A DNA stretch of 64,000 bases from NCBI RefSeq assembly GCF_007556705.1, contig NZ_VJOL01000001.1, positions 1 to 64,000 on the forward strand, given 5' to 3'. Position numbers and translations under genes: made by a program. The notes beneath the pieces were generated by a model that had not been told where the DNA came from, ran no database searches, and saw only the letters and a list, made by a program, of their open reading frames with translations. Positions 25,656 through 34,523 of this stretch are shown here, piece by piece. The DNA is from Tepidimonas thermarum (GTDB taxonomy: Bacteria > Pseudomonadota > Gammaproteobacteria > Burkholderiales > Burkholderiaceae_C). The number at the start of each line of letters is the position of its first letter. Positions within the stretch are counted from its first letter, which is position 1.

Positions 25656-26921
25656 ATGCACCTGAATGAACTCAAGGCCCTGCACGTTTCCGAACTGCTC
25701 AAAATGGCCGAGGCGCTCGAAATCGAGAACACCGGCCGCATGCGCAAGCAGGAGCTGATGTTTGCCATCATCAAAAAGCGCGCCAAGGCCGGCGAGCAGG
25801 TGTTTGCCGATGGTGTGCTCGAAGTGCTGCCGGACGGCTTCGGGTTTTTGCGCGATCCCAGCGCCAGCTACACCGCCAGCACCGACGACATCTACATCTC
25901 GCCCAGCCAGATCCGGCGCTTCAACCTGCACACGGGCGACATGATCGAGGGCGATGTGCGCATCCCCAAGGATGGCGAGCGCTACTTTGCCCTCAACAAG
26001 CTCGACAAGATCAATGGCCTGCCCCCGGAGCAGAACAAGCACAAGATCATGTTCGAGAACCTCACGCCGCTGTTCCCGAAGGAGCAGATGAAGCTCGAGC
26101 GCGAGGGCCTCAAGAGCGAAGAAAACATCACCGGGCGCATCATCGACATCATCGCGCCGATCGGCAAGGGCCAGCGCGCGCTCATCGTCGCGCCGCCCAA
26201 GAGCGGCAAGACGGTCATGATGCAGCACATCGCGCACGCCATCACCGCCAACTACCCCGAGGTGATCCTGATGGTGCTGCTGGTGGACGAGCGCCCCGAG
26301 GAGGTCACCGAAATGCAGCGTACCGTGCGCGGCGAGGTGATCGCCTCCACCTTCGACGAACCGGCGGCGCGCCATGTGCACGTCGCCGAGATGGTCATCG
26401 AGCGCGCCAAGCGGCTGGTCGAGCTCAAAAAAGACGTCGTCATCCTGCTCGACTCCATCACCCGGCTGGCGCGCGCCTACAACAACGTGCTGCCCTCCAG
26501 TGGCAAGGTGCTCACCGGCGGCGTGGACGCCAACGCGCTGCAGCGGCCCAAGCGCTTCTTTGGTGCCGCACGCAACGTCGAGGAAGGCGGCAGCCTCACC
26601 ATCATCGCCACCGCGCTGGTGGACACCGGCAGCCGCATGGATGAGGTCATTTTTGAAGAATTCAAAGGCACCGGCAACTGCGAGCTGCACCTGGATCGCC
26701 GCTTGTACGAAAAGCGCGTCTTCCCCTCGATCCAACTCAGCCGCAGCGGCACCCGACGCGAGGAATTGCTGCTGCCGCCCGAAATCCTGCAAAAGACCCG
26801 CATCCTGCGCCAATTCTTCTACAACATGGACGAGATCGAGGCCATGGAGATGGTGCTCAAGAGCATGAAGCAAACGAAGAACAACCAGGAGTTCTTCGAG
26901 CTCATGCGCCGGGGGGGGTGA
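25656..26921 (+). CDS. rho: Transcription termination factor Rho
   Basis: A hexameric RNA-dependent ATPase that ends transcription. It has 421 residues, near the E. coli length. It has an N-terminal helical domain ([19 protein letters not shown]), a cold-shock-like RNA-binding domain (GFGFLRD near 61-67, with [12 protein letters not shown]), Walker A PPKSGKT at 180-186, Walker B ([11 protein letters not shown]), the Q-loop region ([13 protein letters not shown]) and the R-loop ([11 protein letters not shown]). The ATG at 25656 gives the conserved N-terminus; an upstream in-frame ATG at 25545 is in the leader. Confidence 0.98.
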   Translation: MHLNELKALHVSELLKMAEALEIENTGRMRKQELMFAIIKKRAKAGEQVFADGVLEVLPDGFGFLRDPSASYTASTDDIYISPSQIRRFNLHTGDMIEGDVRIPKDGERYFALNKLDKINGLPPEQNKHKIMFENLTPLFPKEQMKLEREGLKSEENITGRIIDIIAPIGKGQRALIVAPPKSGKTVMMQHIAHAITANYPEVILMVLLVDERPEEVTEMQRTVRGEVIASTFDEPAARHVHVAEMVIERAKRLVELKKDVVILLDSITRLARAYNNVLPSSGKVLTGGVDANALQRPKRFFGAARNVEEGGSLTIIATALVDTGSRMDEVIFEEFKGTGNCELHLDRRLYEKRVFPSIQLSRSGTRREELLLPPEILQKTRILRQFFYNMDEIEAMEMVLKSMKQTKNNQEFFELMRRGG

Positions 26922-26946
26922 TTCGCCGCCGGACACGTGCGCCGGC

Positions 26947-26976
26947 GGGACAGCCTCTGGACGACACCGTTATAAT
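26947..26976 (+). promoter_or_regulatory. rpmE promoter
   Basis: A perfect TATAAT at 26971-26976 with GGGACA at 26947-26952 as a fair -35 (18-base spacing) lies between rho and rpmE. It is the best sigma-70 match in the window and gives a leader of about 55 bases. Confidence 0.65.
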
Positions 26977-27038
26977 TTGGGATTTTGCAGCAAGTGCGCC
27001 GGATGGGCCGGCTGTGGCTACTGCAGCAGGAAGCGACC

Positions 27039-27293
27039 ATGAAAGAAGGCATTCACCCGAACTACCGCGAAGTGTGCTTCGTGGACCTGTCCAACGGCGC
27101 GCAGTTCATCATCCGCTCGTGCGCCCCGACCAAAGAAACCATCAAGCTCGACGACGGCCGCGAGCTGCCGCTGTTCAAGCTGGAGACGTCGAGCGAATCG
27201 CACCCCTTCTACACCGGCACGCAAAAGAGCGTGGACACCATGGGTGGCCGGGTGGAGAAGTTTCGCAACCGCTACGCGCGCGCTGGCAAGTAA
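27039..27293 (+). CDS. rpmE: 50S ribosomal protein L31
   Basis: An 84-residue ribosomal protein. The N-terminus [20 protein letters not shown] and the closing [26 protein letters not shown] are the L31 pattern. The zinc-binding CxxC pair of the C+ type is absent, and spacing is closer to the type B (RpmE2/YkgM) form, although single Cys residues remain. The gene has its own promoter after rho and a strong terminator behind it. Confidence 0.93.
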   Translation: MKEGIHPNYREVCFVDLSNGAQFIIRSCAPTKETIKLDDGRELPLFKLETSSESHPFYTGTQKSVDTMGGRVEKFRNRYARAGK

Positions 27294-27315
27294 GCGCCTG
27301 CCTGCGTCCCACCCC

Positions 27316-27339
27316 AAGCAGCCGCGCGGCTGCTTTTTT
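27316..27339 (+). terminator. rpmE intrinsic terminator
   Basis: Stem AAGCAGCC/GGCTGCTT around a GCGC loop, followed by a run of T to 27339. It begins 22 bases after the rpmE stop. Confidence 0.9.
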
Positions 27340-27420
27340 ATTGCCCACCCGATGGTGTAGGCTTGCGTGCCGCGCCACCGCTGTCCGTTGCGCCCAGTGT
27401 TGCATCCCACCCCTGCCCTC

Positions 27421-29118
27421 GTGACCGCCGACGCCGCCCGGCGCCTGCCGCGCTGGGTGCCCTGGTTGCTGATGATCGCCTATGTGCTGCCCGGCTTCGT
27501 CGGGCGCGATCCTTGGCGGGGGGACGACCTGAACGCGTTTGCTGTGATGCTGGACATGGCCCACGGCGGGCCGTGGTGGACGCCGCAGGTGCTGGGGGAA
27601 GCCGCCAAGACCTTGGCTTGGTTGCCGTATTGGCTCGGCGCCTGGGCCATGCAAGCGCTGCCGCTGCCGGGTGCCCTGGCGGCGCGCGTGCCGTTCATTG
27701 CCCTGCTCGGGTTGACGTTGGCGGCAACCTGGTACGCCACGTACCGCCTGGCCTGCCATCCTGGGGCGCAGCCGCTGCGCCCTGCTTTCGGCGACGATGT
27801 TCCCCCAGGCGACTACGCCCGCGCCCTGGCCGACGGCGCCCTGCTGGGGCTGGTGGCCACCCTGGGGCTGGCGCGGCTGGCGCATGAAATCGCTCCCTCG
27901 GCCGCGCAGCTGGCCTTTGGCGCGGGATTGTTTTACGCGGTCAGCCTGGGCCTGCGCGCGCAGGCGCCGCAGCCCGCGCGTGCCGCCTGGGAGCCACTGG
28001 CGCTGTGGTGGCTGAGCGCGTGGGGCTGGGCCCTGTCGGGCGCACCGGGCTTGATGGCGCTGGTCAGTTGCGCCGGGCTCGTGTGGTGGCGGCGCGCTGG
28101 CGTGCCTTGGCCGCGGCTGTGGATCGCCGCGCTGGGCAGCATCGCCGCAGCCCTGGCGGTGTGGCTGCTGGCCGCGGCGGCCGAACGCGCCACCGACCTG
28201 TGGCGCCCGTACTGGCATGTCTGGGGCAACGCCACGGCGTGGGTGGATGGGCTGCGACAGCTGGCCTGGTTTTGGTGGCCCACGGCGCCATTTGCCCTTT
28301 GGACGCTGTGGCGCTGGCGGGGGCGCTGGCGCGAGGCGCACATCGGCTGGCCCGCCACCGTGGTGGCGTTGGTGTTGCTGGTCACGCTGCACGACGGGGG
28401 CGACGAGCGCACGCTGTTGCACGCCCTGCCGCCGCTGGCCACCTTGGCAGCCTTTGCCCTGCCGACGCTGCGCCGTGGTGTCAACGCGCTGATCGATTGG
28501 TTCGCGGTGCTGTTTTTCACGGGCGCCGCGGTGCTCATTTGGCTGATTTGGGTGGCCATGCAAACCGGCGTCCCCCCCAAGCCCGCCGCCAACGTCGCGC
28601 GGTTGGTGCCCGGGTTCGAGCCCACGGTCGAGGTGGCGTTGCTGCTGCCGGCCATGGCGATGAGCGCCGCCTGGCTGGGGGTGGTGCTCTGGCGCCTGGG
28701 GCGCCATGCGCCGGCGCTGTGGAAGGGACTGGTGTTGTCGGCATCGGGTGTCACGCTCAACTGGGTATTGCTCATGACCCTGTGGCTGCCGCTGCTCGAT
28801 TGGGGCCTGGGGCAAGCCCCCGTGTCGCGGCGCATCGCCGCGCTCATCCCGGCGGGCGACTGCGTGTTGGTGCATGGGTTGGATGCCGCGCGCATTGCCG
28901 GGCTGCAGTATCACGGCGGCCTGACCGTGCGACGGGTGACGCATCCGGACGCCGACGCCTGCCGCTGGTTGGTGGCCAATCCGGCGGATTTTCCGGGGTT
29001 GGCGCGCGCCATCGATTTGGCGGGCTGGCAGTTGCGCACCGAGGTGCCGCGCCTGCGCGAAAACCGCGAGAAATGGCTGGTCTTCGAGCGCGTCGAGCGC
29101 GCGGATGCGGCCCTTTAG
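27421..29118 (+). CDS. Large polytopic membrane protein, possible GT39/ArnT-like glycosyltransferase
   Basis: About 565 residues with many hydrophobic segments. The first membrane segment is followed by GFVGRDPWRGDDLNAF, an acidic loop placed like the catalytic Asp loop of polyprenyl-phosphate glycosyltransferases (PMT/ArnT group). The C-terminal 90 residues form a soluble domain (RRIAALIPAGDCVLVHGLD through EVPRLRENREKWLVFERVE), as in such enzymes. No donor or acceptor can be named. Two GTG starts are possible, at 27367 and 27421; I prefer 27421 because it leads straight into the first membrane helix. The 3' end overlaps phoR by four bases tail to tail. Confidence 0.6.
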   Translation: MTADAARRLPRWVPWLLMIAYVLPGFVGRDPWRGDDLNAFAVMLDMAHGGPWWTPQVLGEAAKTLAWLPYWLGAWAMQALPLPGALAARVPFIALLGLTLAATWYATYRLACHPGAQPLRPAFGDDVPPGDYARALADGALLGLVATLGLARLAHEIAPSAAQLAFGAGLFYAVSLGLRAQAPQPARAAWEPLALWWLSAWGWALSGAPGLMALVSCAGLVWWRRAGVPWPRLWIAALGSIAAALAVWLLAAAAERATDLWRPYWHVWGNATAWVDGLRQLAWFWWPTAPFALWTLWRWRGRWREAHIGWPATVVALVLLVTLHDGGDERTLLHALPPLATLAAFALPTLRRGVNALIDWFAVLFFTGAAVLIWLIWVAMQTGVPPKPAANVARLVPGFEPTVEVALLLPAMAMSAAWLGVVLWRLGRHAPALWKGLVLSASGVTLNWVLLMTLWLPLLDWGLGQAPVSRRIAALIPAGDCVLVHGLDAARIAGLQYHGGLTVRRVTHPDADACRWLVANPADFPGLARAIDLAGWQLRTEVPRLRENREKWLVFERVERADAAL

Positions 29119-30434
29119 CCCGCCGGCCCGACACACACGCGCGCGGGCGGCAAGCGCAGCCGGAAGGTTGACCCCACCCCAACCTGGCTGTCGATCAGCA
29201 ACTGGCCACCGTGCCGTTGCGCGACGTGCTTGACGATGGCCAGGCCCAGCCCTGTGCCGCCACTTTCGCGGGAGCGGCTGCGATCGACGCGGTAAAAACG
29301 CTCGGTCAGGCGCGGCAGGTGTTCGGGGGCGATACCGGGGCCGTTGTCGGTGACATAGAACTCCACACCCTCGTCGGGCAGCAGGCGCCAGCCAACCTCG
29401 ATGCGGCCGTGCGCTGGGGTGTAGCGCACGGCGTTGGAGAGCAAATTGCTCAAGGCGCTGAGCAGCTCGTTGCGCGCCCCGGCCACGTCCAGGGCCGGGC
29501 CCGGCTGCAGCACGAGGGACTGCTCGCCACCGTGCAAGACCTTCGACAGCGCCTGCGCCTGGGCCACGGCCTCGAGCAGCAGCTCATTGGCCGCCACCCA
29601 CTGCGCGTCGTCCGGCGCGGGGCTTCCCTCCAAGCGCGACAGGGTCAACAAATCGTCCACCAGCGTGTGCAGGCGCTGCGCCTGTTGGGCGATCAGGTCC
29701 AGAAAGTGGGCGCGTTCGGCGTCGCTGAGGTTGAGCGTTTGCAGCGTTTCGACAAAGCCCGAGATGACCGTCAGCGGGCTGCGGATTTCGTGCGAGACAT
29801 TGGCCACGAAGTCGCGCCGCATGGCCTCGGCCAGCTCAATCGCGGTGATGTCGCGGGTCAGCATGAGGCGCCGCCCCTTGGCGTAGGGAAAAATCTGCAC
29901 GGCGATGCGCTGCGGATGCCCGGGGCGCGCATGGCGGCCGTCGATTTCGACGGGACGGCTGAAGTCGCGCTGGTTGAGGTAGGTGATGAACGCCGGGTCA
30001 CGCACCAGGTTGCGGATGCGCTGCCCCAGATCCCGCTTGGCGTCGAAGCCGAGATGCTCACCCGCCATGAGATTGCACCACTCGATGGTGCCCTCTTTGC
30101 TGAGCAGCACCACCCCGTTGGGCGAGGCCTGCAACGCCGCCAGAAACTCCTGCAACCGTGCCTGGCTTTTGCGCGCCTTGCGGTTGCGCGCCTTGAGCTC
30201 GCGCCGCGCGCGATCGACCACGGCCCCCCAGACCGACCCCACCTCGGGTGGCGGCTGGCCGCCGGGGTCGCGCAACCAGGCCAGCACCCGCTGAGCGCGG
30301 CGATCGTCGATCACAGCCCACGCGACGGCGCCGACCACGGTGCCCGCCAACGCCCAGCCCAGATGGCCCCACAGCAAAGGCAACAGCGCGCCAGCGGCCA
30401 TGCTGGCCAAAAGCTCGAACGTGCGTGGGATCAT
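29115..30434 (-). CDS. phoR: Phosphate regulon sensor histidine kinase PhoR
   Basis: The membrane kinase that phosphorylates PhoB when the Pst system reports low phosphate. It has 439 residues: two short N-terminal membrane segments (about 8-42), a charged region, a PAS domain (about 95-190, LQASPNGVVLLSKEGTIEWCN) and the H-box FVANVSHEIRSPL with His215. The N box (NLLSNAVRYTP), G1 (VTDNGPGI) and G2 (GGTGLGLAIVK) complete it. The ATG at 30434 gives the usual short cytoplasmic start. It lies 57 bases after phoB as last gene of the pst-pho operon. Confidence 0.96.
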   Translation of the reverse strand: MIPRTFELLASMAAGALLPLLWGHLGWALAGTVVGAVAWAVIDDRRAQRVLAWLRDPGGQPPPEVGSVWGAVVDRARRELKARNRKARKSQARLQEFLAALQASPNGVVLLSKEGTIEWCNLMAGEHLGFDAKRDLGQRIRNLVRDPAFITYLNQRDFSRPVEIDGRHARPGHPQRIAVQIFPYAKGRRLMLTRDITAIELAEAMRRDFVANVSHEIRSPLTVISGFVETLQTLNLSDAERAHFLDLIAQQAQRLHTLVDDLLTLSRLEGSPAPDDAQWVAANELLLEAVAQAQALSKVLHGGEQSLVLQPGPALDVAGARNELLSALSNLLSNAVRYTPAHGRIEVGWRLLPDEGVEFYVTDNGPGIAPEHLPRLTERFYRVDRSRSRESGGTGLGLAIVKHVAQRHGGQLLIDSQVGVGSTFRLRLPPARVCVGPAG

Positions 30435-30491
30435 GACACCGGCATCATAGCCAAGCGCCGACGGCCGGCGCACCACGCGTGCCGCGCAGCA

Positions 30492-31211
30492 TCACGCCGA
30501 GCGCGCGTCGGCCTCAGACGCCAAGGCCCGCGGCGAGAAGCGGTAGCCCGCGCCGCGCACCGTCTCAATCATGACCGCGGCCGGCCCCAGCGCCTCGCGC
30601 AGGCGCTTGATGTGCACGTCCACCGTGCGCTCCTCGATGAAGACGTGATCGCCCCAGATGCGATCGAGCAGCGTGGTGCGGCTGTGCACGCGCTCGGGGT
30701 GCTTCATCAAAAAATGCAGCAGGCGAAACTCGGTCGGCCCGATCTTGAGCTCACGGCCCTCCCAGGTCAGCCGGTGTGCGACGGCGTCGAGCACGAGCGC
30801 GCCCGCTTGGACGGTATCGGGGACGGACTCGGGCGCGCGGCGGCGCAACACGGCGCGGATGCGCGCGAGCAGCTCCTGCGTCGAAAACGGCTTGGTGATG
30901 TAGTCGTCCGCGCCGGCGTCCAGCCCTTGCACCTTGTCGGACTCCTCGGCGCGGGCGGTAAGCATGATGATCGGCACCGCTTTGGTGCGGTCGTCCAAGC
31001 GCCACGCACGTGCCAGCTGCACGCCGCTGCGCCCCGGCAACATCCAGTCGAGCAGAATCACATCCGGCAGCACGGCGTCAAGCTCGCGCTGGGCCGCTTC
31101 GGCGTCGAAGACGACGATCGGCGCAAACCCGTTGTGCCGCAGGTTGACGGCGATCAGCTCGGCAATCGAGGGCTCGTCCTCGACCACCAGCACACGCGGC
31201 AACTTTCTCAT
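30492..31211 (-). CDS. phoB: Phosphate regulon response regulator PhoB
   Basis: An OmpR-type DNA-binding regulator that, when phosphorylated, binds PHO boxes. It has 239 residues. The receiver domain shows VVEDEPSIAE (acidic pocket), the phosphorylated Asp55 (VILLDWMLPG) and Lys in ITKPFS. The winged-helix effector domain follows (TPTEFRLLHFLMKHPERVHSR-like region, then HIKRLREALGP and GAGYRFS). Its ATG overlaps the phoU stop by four bases. It is the expected regulator for all PHO-box-like sites listed in this window. Confidence 0.97.
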   Translation of the reverse strand: MRKLPRVLVVEDEPSIAELIAVNLRHNGFAPIVVFDAEAAQRELDAVLPDVILLDWMLPGRSGVQLARAWRLDDRTKAVPIIMLTARAEESDKVQGLDAGADDYITKPFSTQELLARIRAVLRRRAPESVPDTVQAGALVLDAVAHRLTWEGRELKIGPTEFRLLHFLMKHPERVHSRTTLLDRIWGDHVFIEERTVDVHIKRLREALGPAAVMIETVRGAGYRFSPRALASEADARSA

Positions 31212-31906
31212 CGCAGCGCCGTCTCCACTTGCTCCAGGGCCGCGTGGCGCACGTCCAGCCCCTTGACGATGTAGATGATGATTTCGCCGATGTTCTTGGC
31301 GTGGTCGCCGATGCGCTCGATGGCCTTGGCCACGAACAGCAGATCCAGGCTGGGGGAGATGGTGCGCGCGTCTTCCATCATGTAGGTGACGAGCTTGCGC
31401 ACGAAGCCGTTGAACTCGACGTCGATGCGGTCGTCCTCGCGCATGATGGCCACGGCTTCCTCCACGTCCAGCCGCGCCAGCGCATCCAGCGCGCGGCGCA
31501 ACAGGCCCGCCGCCAAGTCCGCTGCCAGACGCAACTCGCCCACCGGCAAGCGCCGCCCCTGCCCGCTTTGCATGATGGAGCCCGCCATGCGCGCGATGCG
31601 CGCCGCCTCATCGCCCGCACGCTCCAGGTTGCCCAGCGTTTTGGAAATGCCGATCAGAAAGCGCAGGTCGCGCGCGGTTGGCTGGCGCCGCGCAATCGTG
31701 GTGGAGAGGTCGGCGTCGACCGCGAGCTCGACCTCGTTGATGGTGCGCTCGGTCTCCAGCACACGCCGCACGAGCTCCTCGTCCTCTTCGAGCAGCGCCT
31801 GCACGGCCCACTGGATTTGGCGCTCCACCATTCCACCCATCTCCAACACGCGGGTGGAAATCGAGTTGAGCTCGGCGTCGAATTGACTGGAAATGTGTTT
31901 GTCCAT
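31208..31906 (-). CDS. phoU: Phosphate signalling protein PhoU
   Basis: A 232-residue all-helical cytoplasmic protein made of two three-helix PhoU repeats. It links the Pst transporter to PhoR and keeps the regulon off in high phosphate. The N-terminal signature HISSQFDAELNSISTRVLEMGG and the E.a.RiGDHAkNI motif (AIERIGDHAKNIGEIIIY) are plain. It is 50 bases after pstB and overlaps phoB by ATGA. Confidence 0.97.
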   Translation of the reverse strand: MDKHISSQFDAELNSISTRVLEMGGMVERQIQWAVQALLEEDEELVRRVLETERTINEVELAVDADLSTTIARRQPTARDLRFLIGISKTLGNLERAGDEAARIARMAGSIMQSGQGRRLPVGELRLAADLAAGLLRRALDALARLDVEEAVAIMREDDRIDVEFNGFVRKLVTYMMEDARTISPSLDLLFVAKAIERIGDHAKNIGEIIIYIVKGLDVRHAALEQVETALR

Positions 31907-31956
31907 GGCAAGGCTCCTTCTGCCGTCAGGATGGTGGCGCGGGCATCAACCCAAGA

Positions 31957-32787
31957 TCAACCAAAGCGCCCGGTGATGTAGTCCTCGGTTTCCTGCCGCC
32001 TGGGGCGGGTGAAGATGTTGTCCGTGGCGTCGTATTCGATCAGATCCCCCAGGTACATGTACGCCGTGTAGTCCGACACCCGGGCCGCCTGCTGCATGTT
32101 GTGGGTGACGATGACGATCGTGAAGCGCTCTTTGAGCTGGATGAGCAGCTCTTCGACCTTGGCCGTGGAAATCGGGTCCAGCGCCGAGCACGGTTCGTCG
32201 AGCAGCAGCACGTCCGGCTCGAGCGCGATGGCGCGTGCAATCACCAGGCGCTGCTGCTGACCACCCGAGAGGCTCAAACCGTTGGCGTCGAGGCGGTCCT
32301 TGACCTCGTCCCACAGCGCCGCACCACGCAGCGACTTTTCGACCACCTCGTCGAGGTGCGCCTTGTTGCGCACCCCCATCAAGCGCAAGCCGTAGGCCAC
32401 GTTCTCGTAGATGGACTTCGGGAACGGGTTGGGCTTTTGAAACACCATGCCGATGCGCCGCCGCAACTGGGCCACGTTGACGCTGCGGTCGTAGATGTTG
32501 ACGCCCTCGTGCAGGATTTCGCCTTCGATGCGGCAGTTGTCCACCAGGTCGTTCATGCGGTTGAAGCAGCGCAGCAGCGTGGACTTGCCACAGCCGCTCG
32601 GGCCAATGAACGCCACCACGCGCCCCTTGGGGATGCCCATGTTGATGTTGTGCAACGCGTGTTTGTCGCCGTACCAAAGGTTGAGGTTGTTGACCTCCAG
32701 CGCCTTGGGCAAGGACGCCAGCGGCGGCGCCTGATGAAAGGCGGCGTTGGTGTGGACAAAGGTGGTCTTTTCAGCGGATGCGGTCAT
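31957..32787 (-). CDS. pstB: Phosphate ABC transporter ATP-binding protein PstB
   Basis: The ATPase of the high-affinity phosphate importer. It has 276 residues: Walker [10 protein letters not shown] at 62-70, Q-loop, ABC signature LSGGQQQRL, Walker [14 protein letters not shown] and the switch His in VTHNMQQ. The N-terminal 30 residues are an extra unstructured lead. It sits in the operon between pstA and phoU. Confidence 0.98.
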   Translation of the reverse strand: MTASAEKTTFVHTNAAFHQAPPLASLPKALEVNNLNLWYGDKHALHNINMGIPKGRVVAFIGPSGCGKSTLLRCFNRMNDLVDNCRIEGEILHEGVNIYDRSVNVAQLRRRIGMVFQKPNPFPKSIYENVAYGLRLMGVRNKAHLDEVVEKSLRGAALWDEVKDRLDANGLSLSGGQQQRLVIARAIALEPDVLLLDEPCSALDPISTAKVEELLIQLKERFTIVIVTHNMQQAARVSDYTAYMYLGDLIEYDATDNIFTRPRRQETEDYITGRFG

Positions 32788-32844
32788 ACGGCTAGCCTGC
32801 CTTGGGGCCGCGTGGCCCCGGAAATGAAATCGGGGATATCGTGC

Positions 32845-34497
32845 TCAAACGCTTTCCAAACCGCGGTATTTCTCGCGCAAGTGGTTGCGCAGCTTGATGG
32901 CGGCCAGGTTGAGCACCATGATCAGGATCACCAGCAGCAGCGCCGTCGCGTAAACCAACGGGCGCGCGGCCTCGACGTTGGGGCTTTGAAAGCCCACGTC
33001 GTAGATGTGAAAGCCCAGGTGCATGAACTTGCGGTCCAGGTGCACGAAGGGCGCATTCATGTCGATGGGCAGCGACGGCGCGAGCTTGACCACGCCCACC
33101 AGCATGAGCGGGGCTACCTCGCCCGCGGCGCGCGCCACCGCCAGGATCAGCCCCGTCATCATCGCCGGGCTGGCCATCGGCAGCACGGTGCGGATCAGCG
33201 TCTCGGCCTTCGTTGCTCCCAGCGCCAGGCTACCCTCGCGCACCGAGCGCGGCACGCGCGCCAGCCCTTCCTCGGTCGCGACGATGACCACCGGCAGGGT
33301 CAAGATGGCCAGCGTCAGCGAGGCCCACAGCAGACCCGGCGTGCCAAACGTGGGGGCCGGCAGCGCCTCCGGGTAGAACAAGCGGTCGATGTTGCCCCCC
33401 AGCAGATAGACGAAAAAGCCCAGGCCAAACACCCCGTACACGATCGACGGCACACCCGCGAGGTTGTTGACCGAGATGCGAATGATGCGAATCAGCGGCC
33501 CCTGTTTGGCGTACTCACGCATGTACACCGCTGCCATGATGCCAAACGGCGTCACGATCACCGACATCACCAGCACCATGGTCACGGTGCCGAAAATGGC
33601 TGGGAAGATCCCCCCTTCGGTGTTGGCCTCGCGCGGATCGTCGGTCAAGAACTCCCAGAATTTGCGCAGGTAGTGGCCGATTTTTTGTCCCGTGCTCATC
33701 GCGTTGGCCTGGTACACGTCGGCGACCTTGGCCAGGGGCACCTCAACCGACTGACCATCGGCGACCTCGGCGATCAAGCTGTCACGCGCAATGTCGGTGC
33801 GCAGGGCCTGCAGCTTTTCCTGGAGCTGCGCAAACTGCGCATCCAGCGCCTCGCGCTGGCGCTGCAAATCGGCTTTGAGGGCGTCGTCGAGCTCTCCCTT
33901 GAGCTGCGCCCTGCGCTCGCGCAGACGCAGTTGCTCGATGCGGTAGTTGACCTTGCCGATATCGTCCTTTTCGATGCGCAAAATGGTGCGAAACAGCGCT
34001 TGCGCGCGCTGCACGCGCGCCTGCAACTCGGGCCACGCCTGGGGCCCTTCGGCCACCACGCGATCGCCCTCTTTGACCGCCTTGAGGTGCCCGTAAAAGT
34101 TGCCCCATTCGTGCCGCTCCACCGTCAGGAGGTCGGCCGGATAGGTCAACTCGCCCAACAGCGGCACGGGATACCAACGGAAATCCTGCCCCGTCACATC
34201 GCGGTTGCCCATTTTGATGAGCACCCGCTCCACGAACGCTTCGCTCGACTCGATCTTGAAGCCCGCCTCTTGCAGGCGGCGCACGGCAACCTCCTCGCGG
34301 TCGCGCACTTCGCCAATGACGCGCACGCGCTGATCGCCCTCCAGAAAGGTCGTCTCGGCAACGGCCTTGGGCCAAAAGTGCGTCAACCCGCGCGCCGCCG
34401 TCATCCACAGCACGAACAGCACCGCCAACACCGACAGCGCCACGGCACCGGCGGTCATCCAAATCCAGGGCGAACCCGTCTTGATCCAATCTTTCAT
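32845..34497 (-). CDS. pstA: Phosphate ABC transporter permease PstA (long form)
   Basis: An inner-membrane permease subunit of about 550 residues, nearly twice the E. coli length. The extra part is a soluble, partly coiled-coil region (about residues 35-285, with the helix RIEQLRLRERRAQLKGELDD) between the first membrane segment and the permease core, and it should face the periplasm. The core carries the permease-ATPase contact motif EGSLALGATKAETLIRTVLP. The start at 34497 (MKDWIKTGSPW) is 26 bases after pstC. Confidence 0.94.
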   Translation of the reverse strand: MKDWIKTGSPWIWMTAGAVALSVLAVLFVLWMTAARGLTHFWPKAVAETTFLEGDQRVRVIGEVRDREEVAVRRLQEAGFKIESSEAFVERVLIKMGNRDVTGQDFRWYPVPLLGELTYPADLLTVERHEWGNFYGHLKAVKEGDRVVAEGPQAWPELQARVQRAQALFRTILRIEKDDIGKVNYRIEQLRLRERRAQLKGELDDALKADLQRQREALDAQFAQLQEKLQALRTDIARDSLIAEVADGQSVEVPLAKVADVYQANAMSTGQKIGHYLRKFWEFLTDDPREANTEGGIFPAIFGTVTMVLVMSVIVTPFGIMAAVYMREYAKQGPLIRIIRISVNNLAGVPSIVYGVFGLGFFVYLLGGNIDRLFYPEALPAPTFGTPGLLWASLTLAILTLPVVIVATEEGLARVPRSVREGSLALGATKAETLIRTVLPMASPAMMTGLILAVARAAGEVAPLMLVGVVKLAPSLPIDMNAPFVHLDRKFMHLGFHIYDVGFQSPNVEAARPLVYATALLLVILIMVLNLAAIKLRNHLREKYRGLESV

Positions 34498-34523
34498 TTG
34501 GCAAAACCCTCCAGCGTCGGCGC

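Noticed and set aside
25450-25665. Possible rho leader peptide
   Set aside because: The frame begins before the best -10, overlaps the rho start out of frame and has no Shine-Dalgarno.
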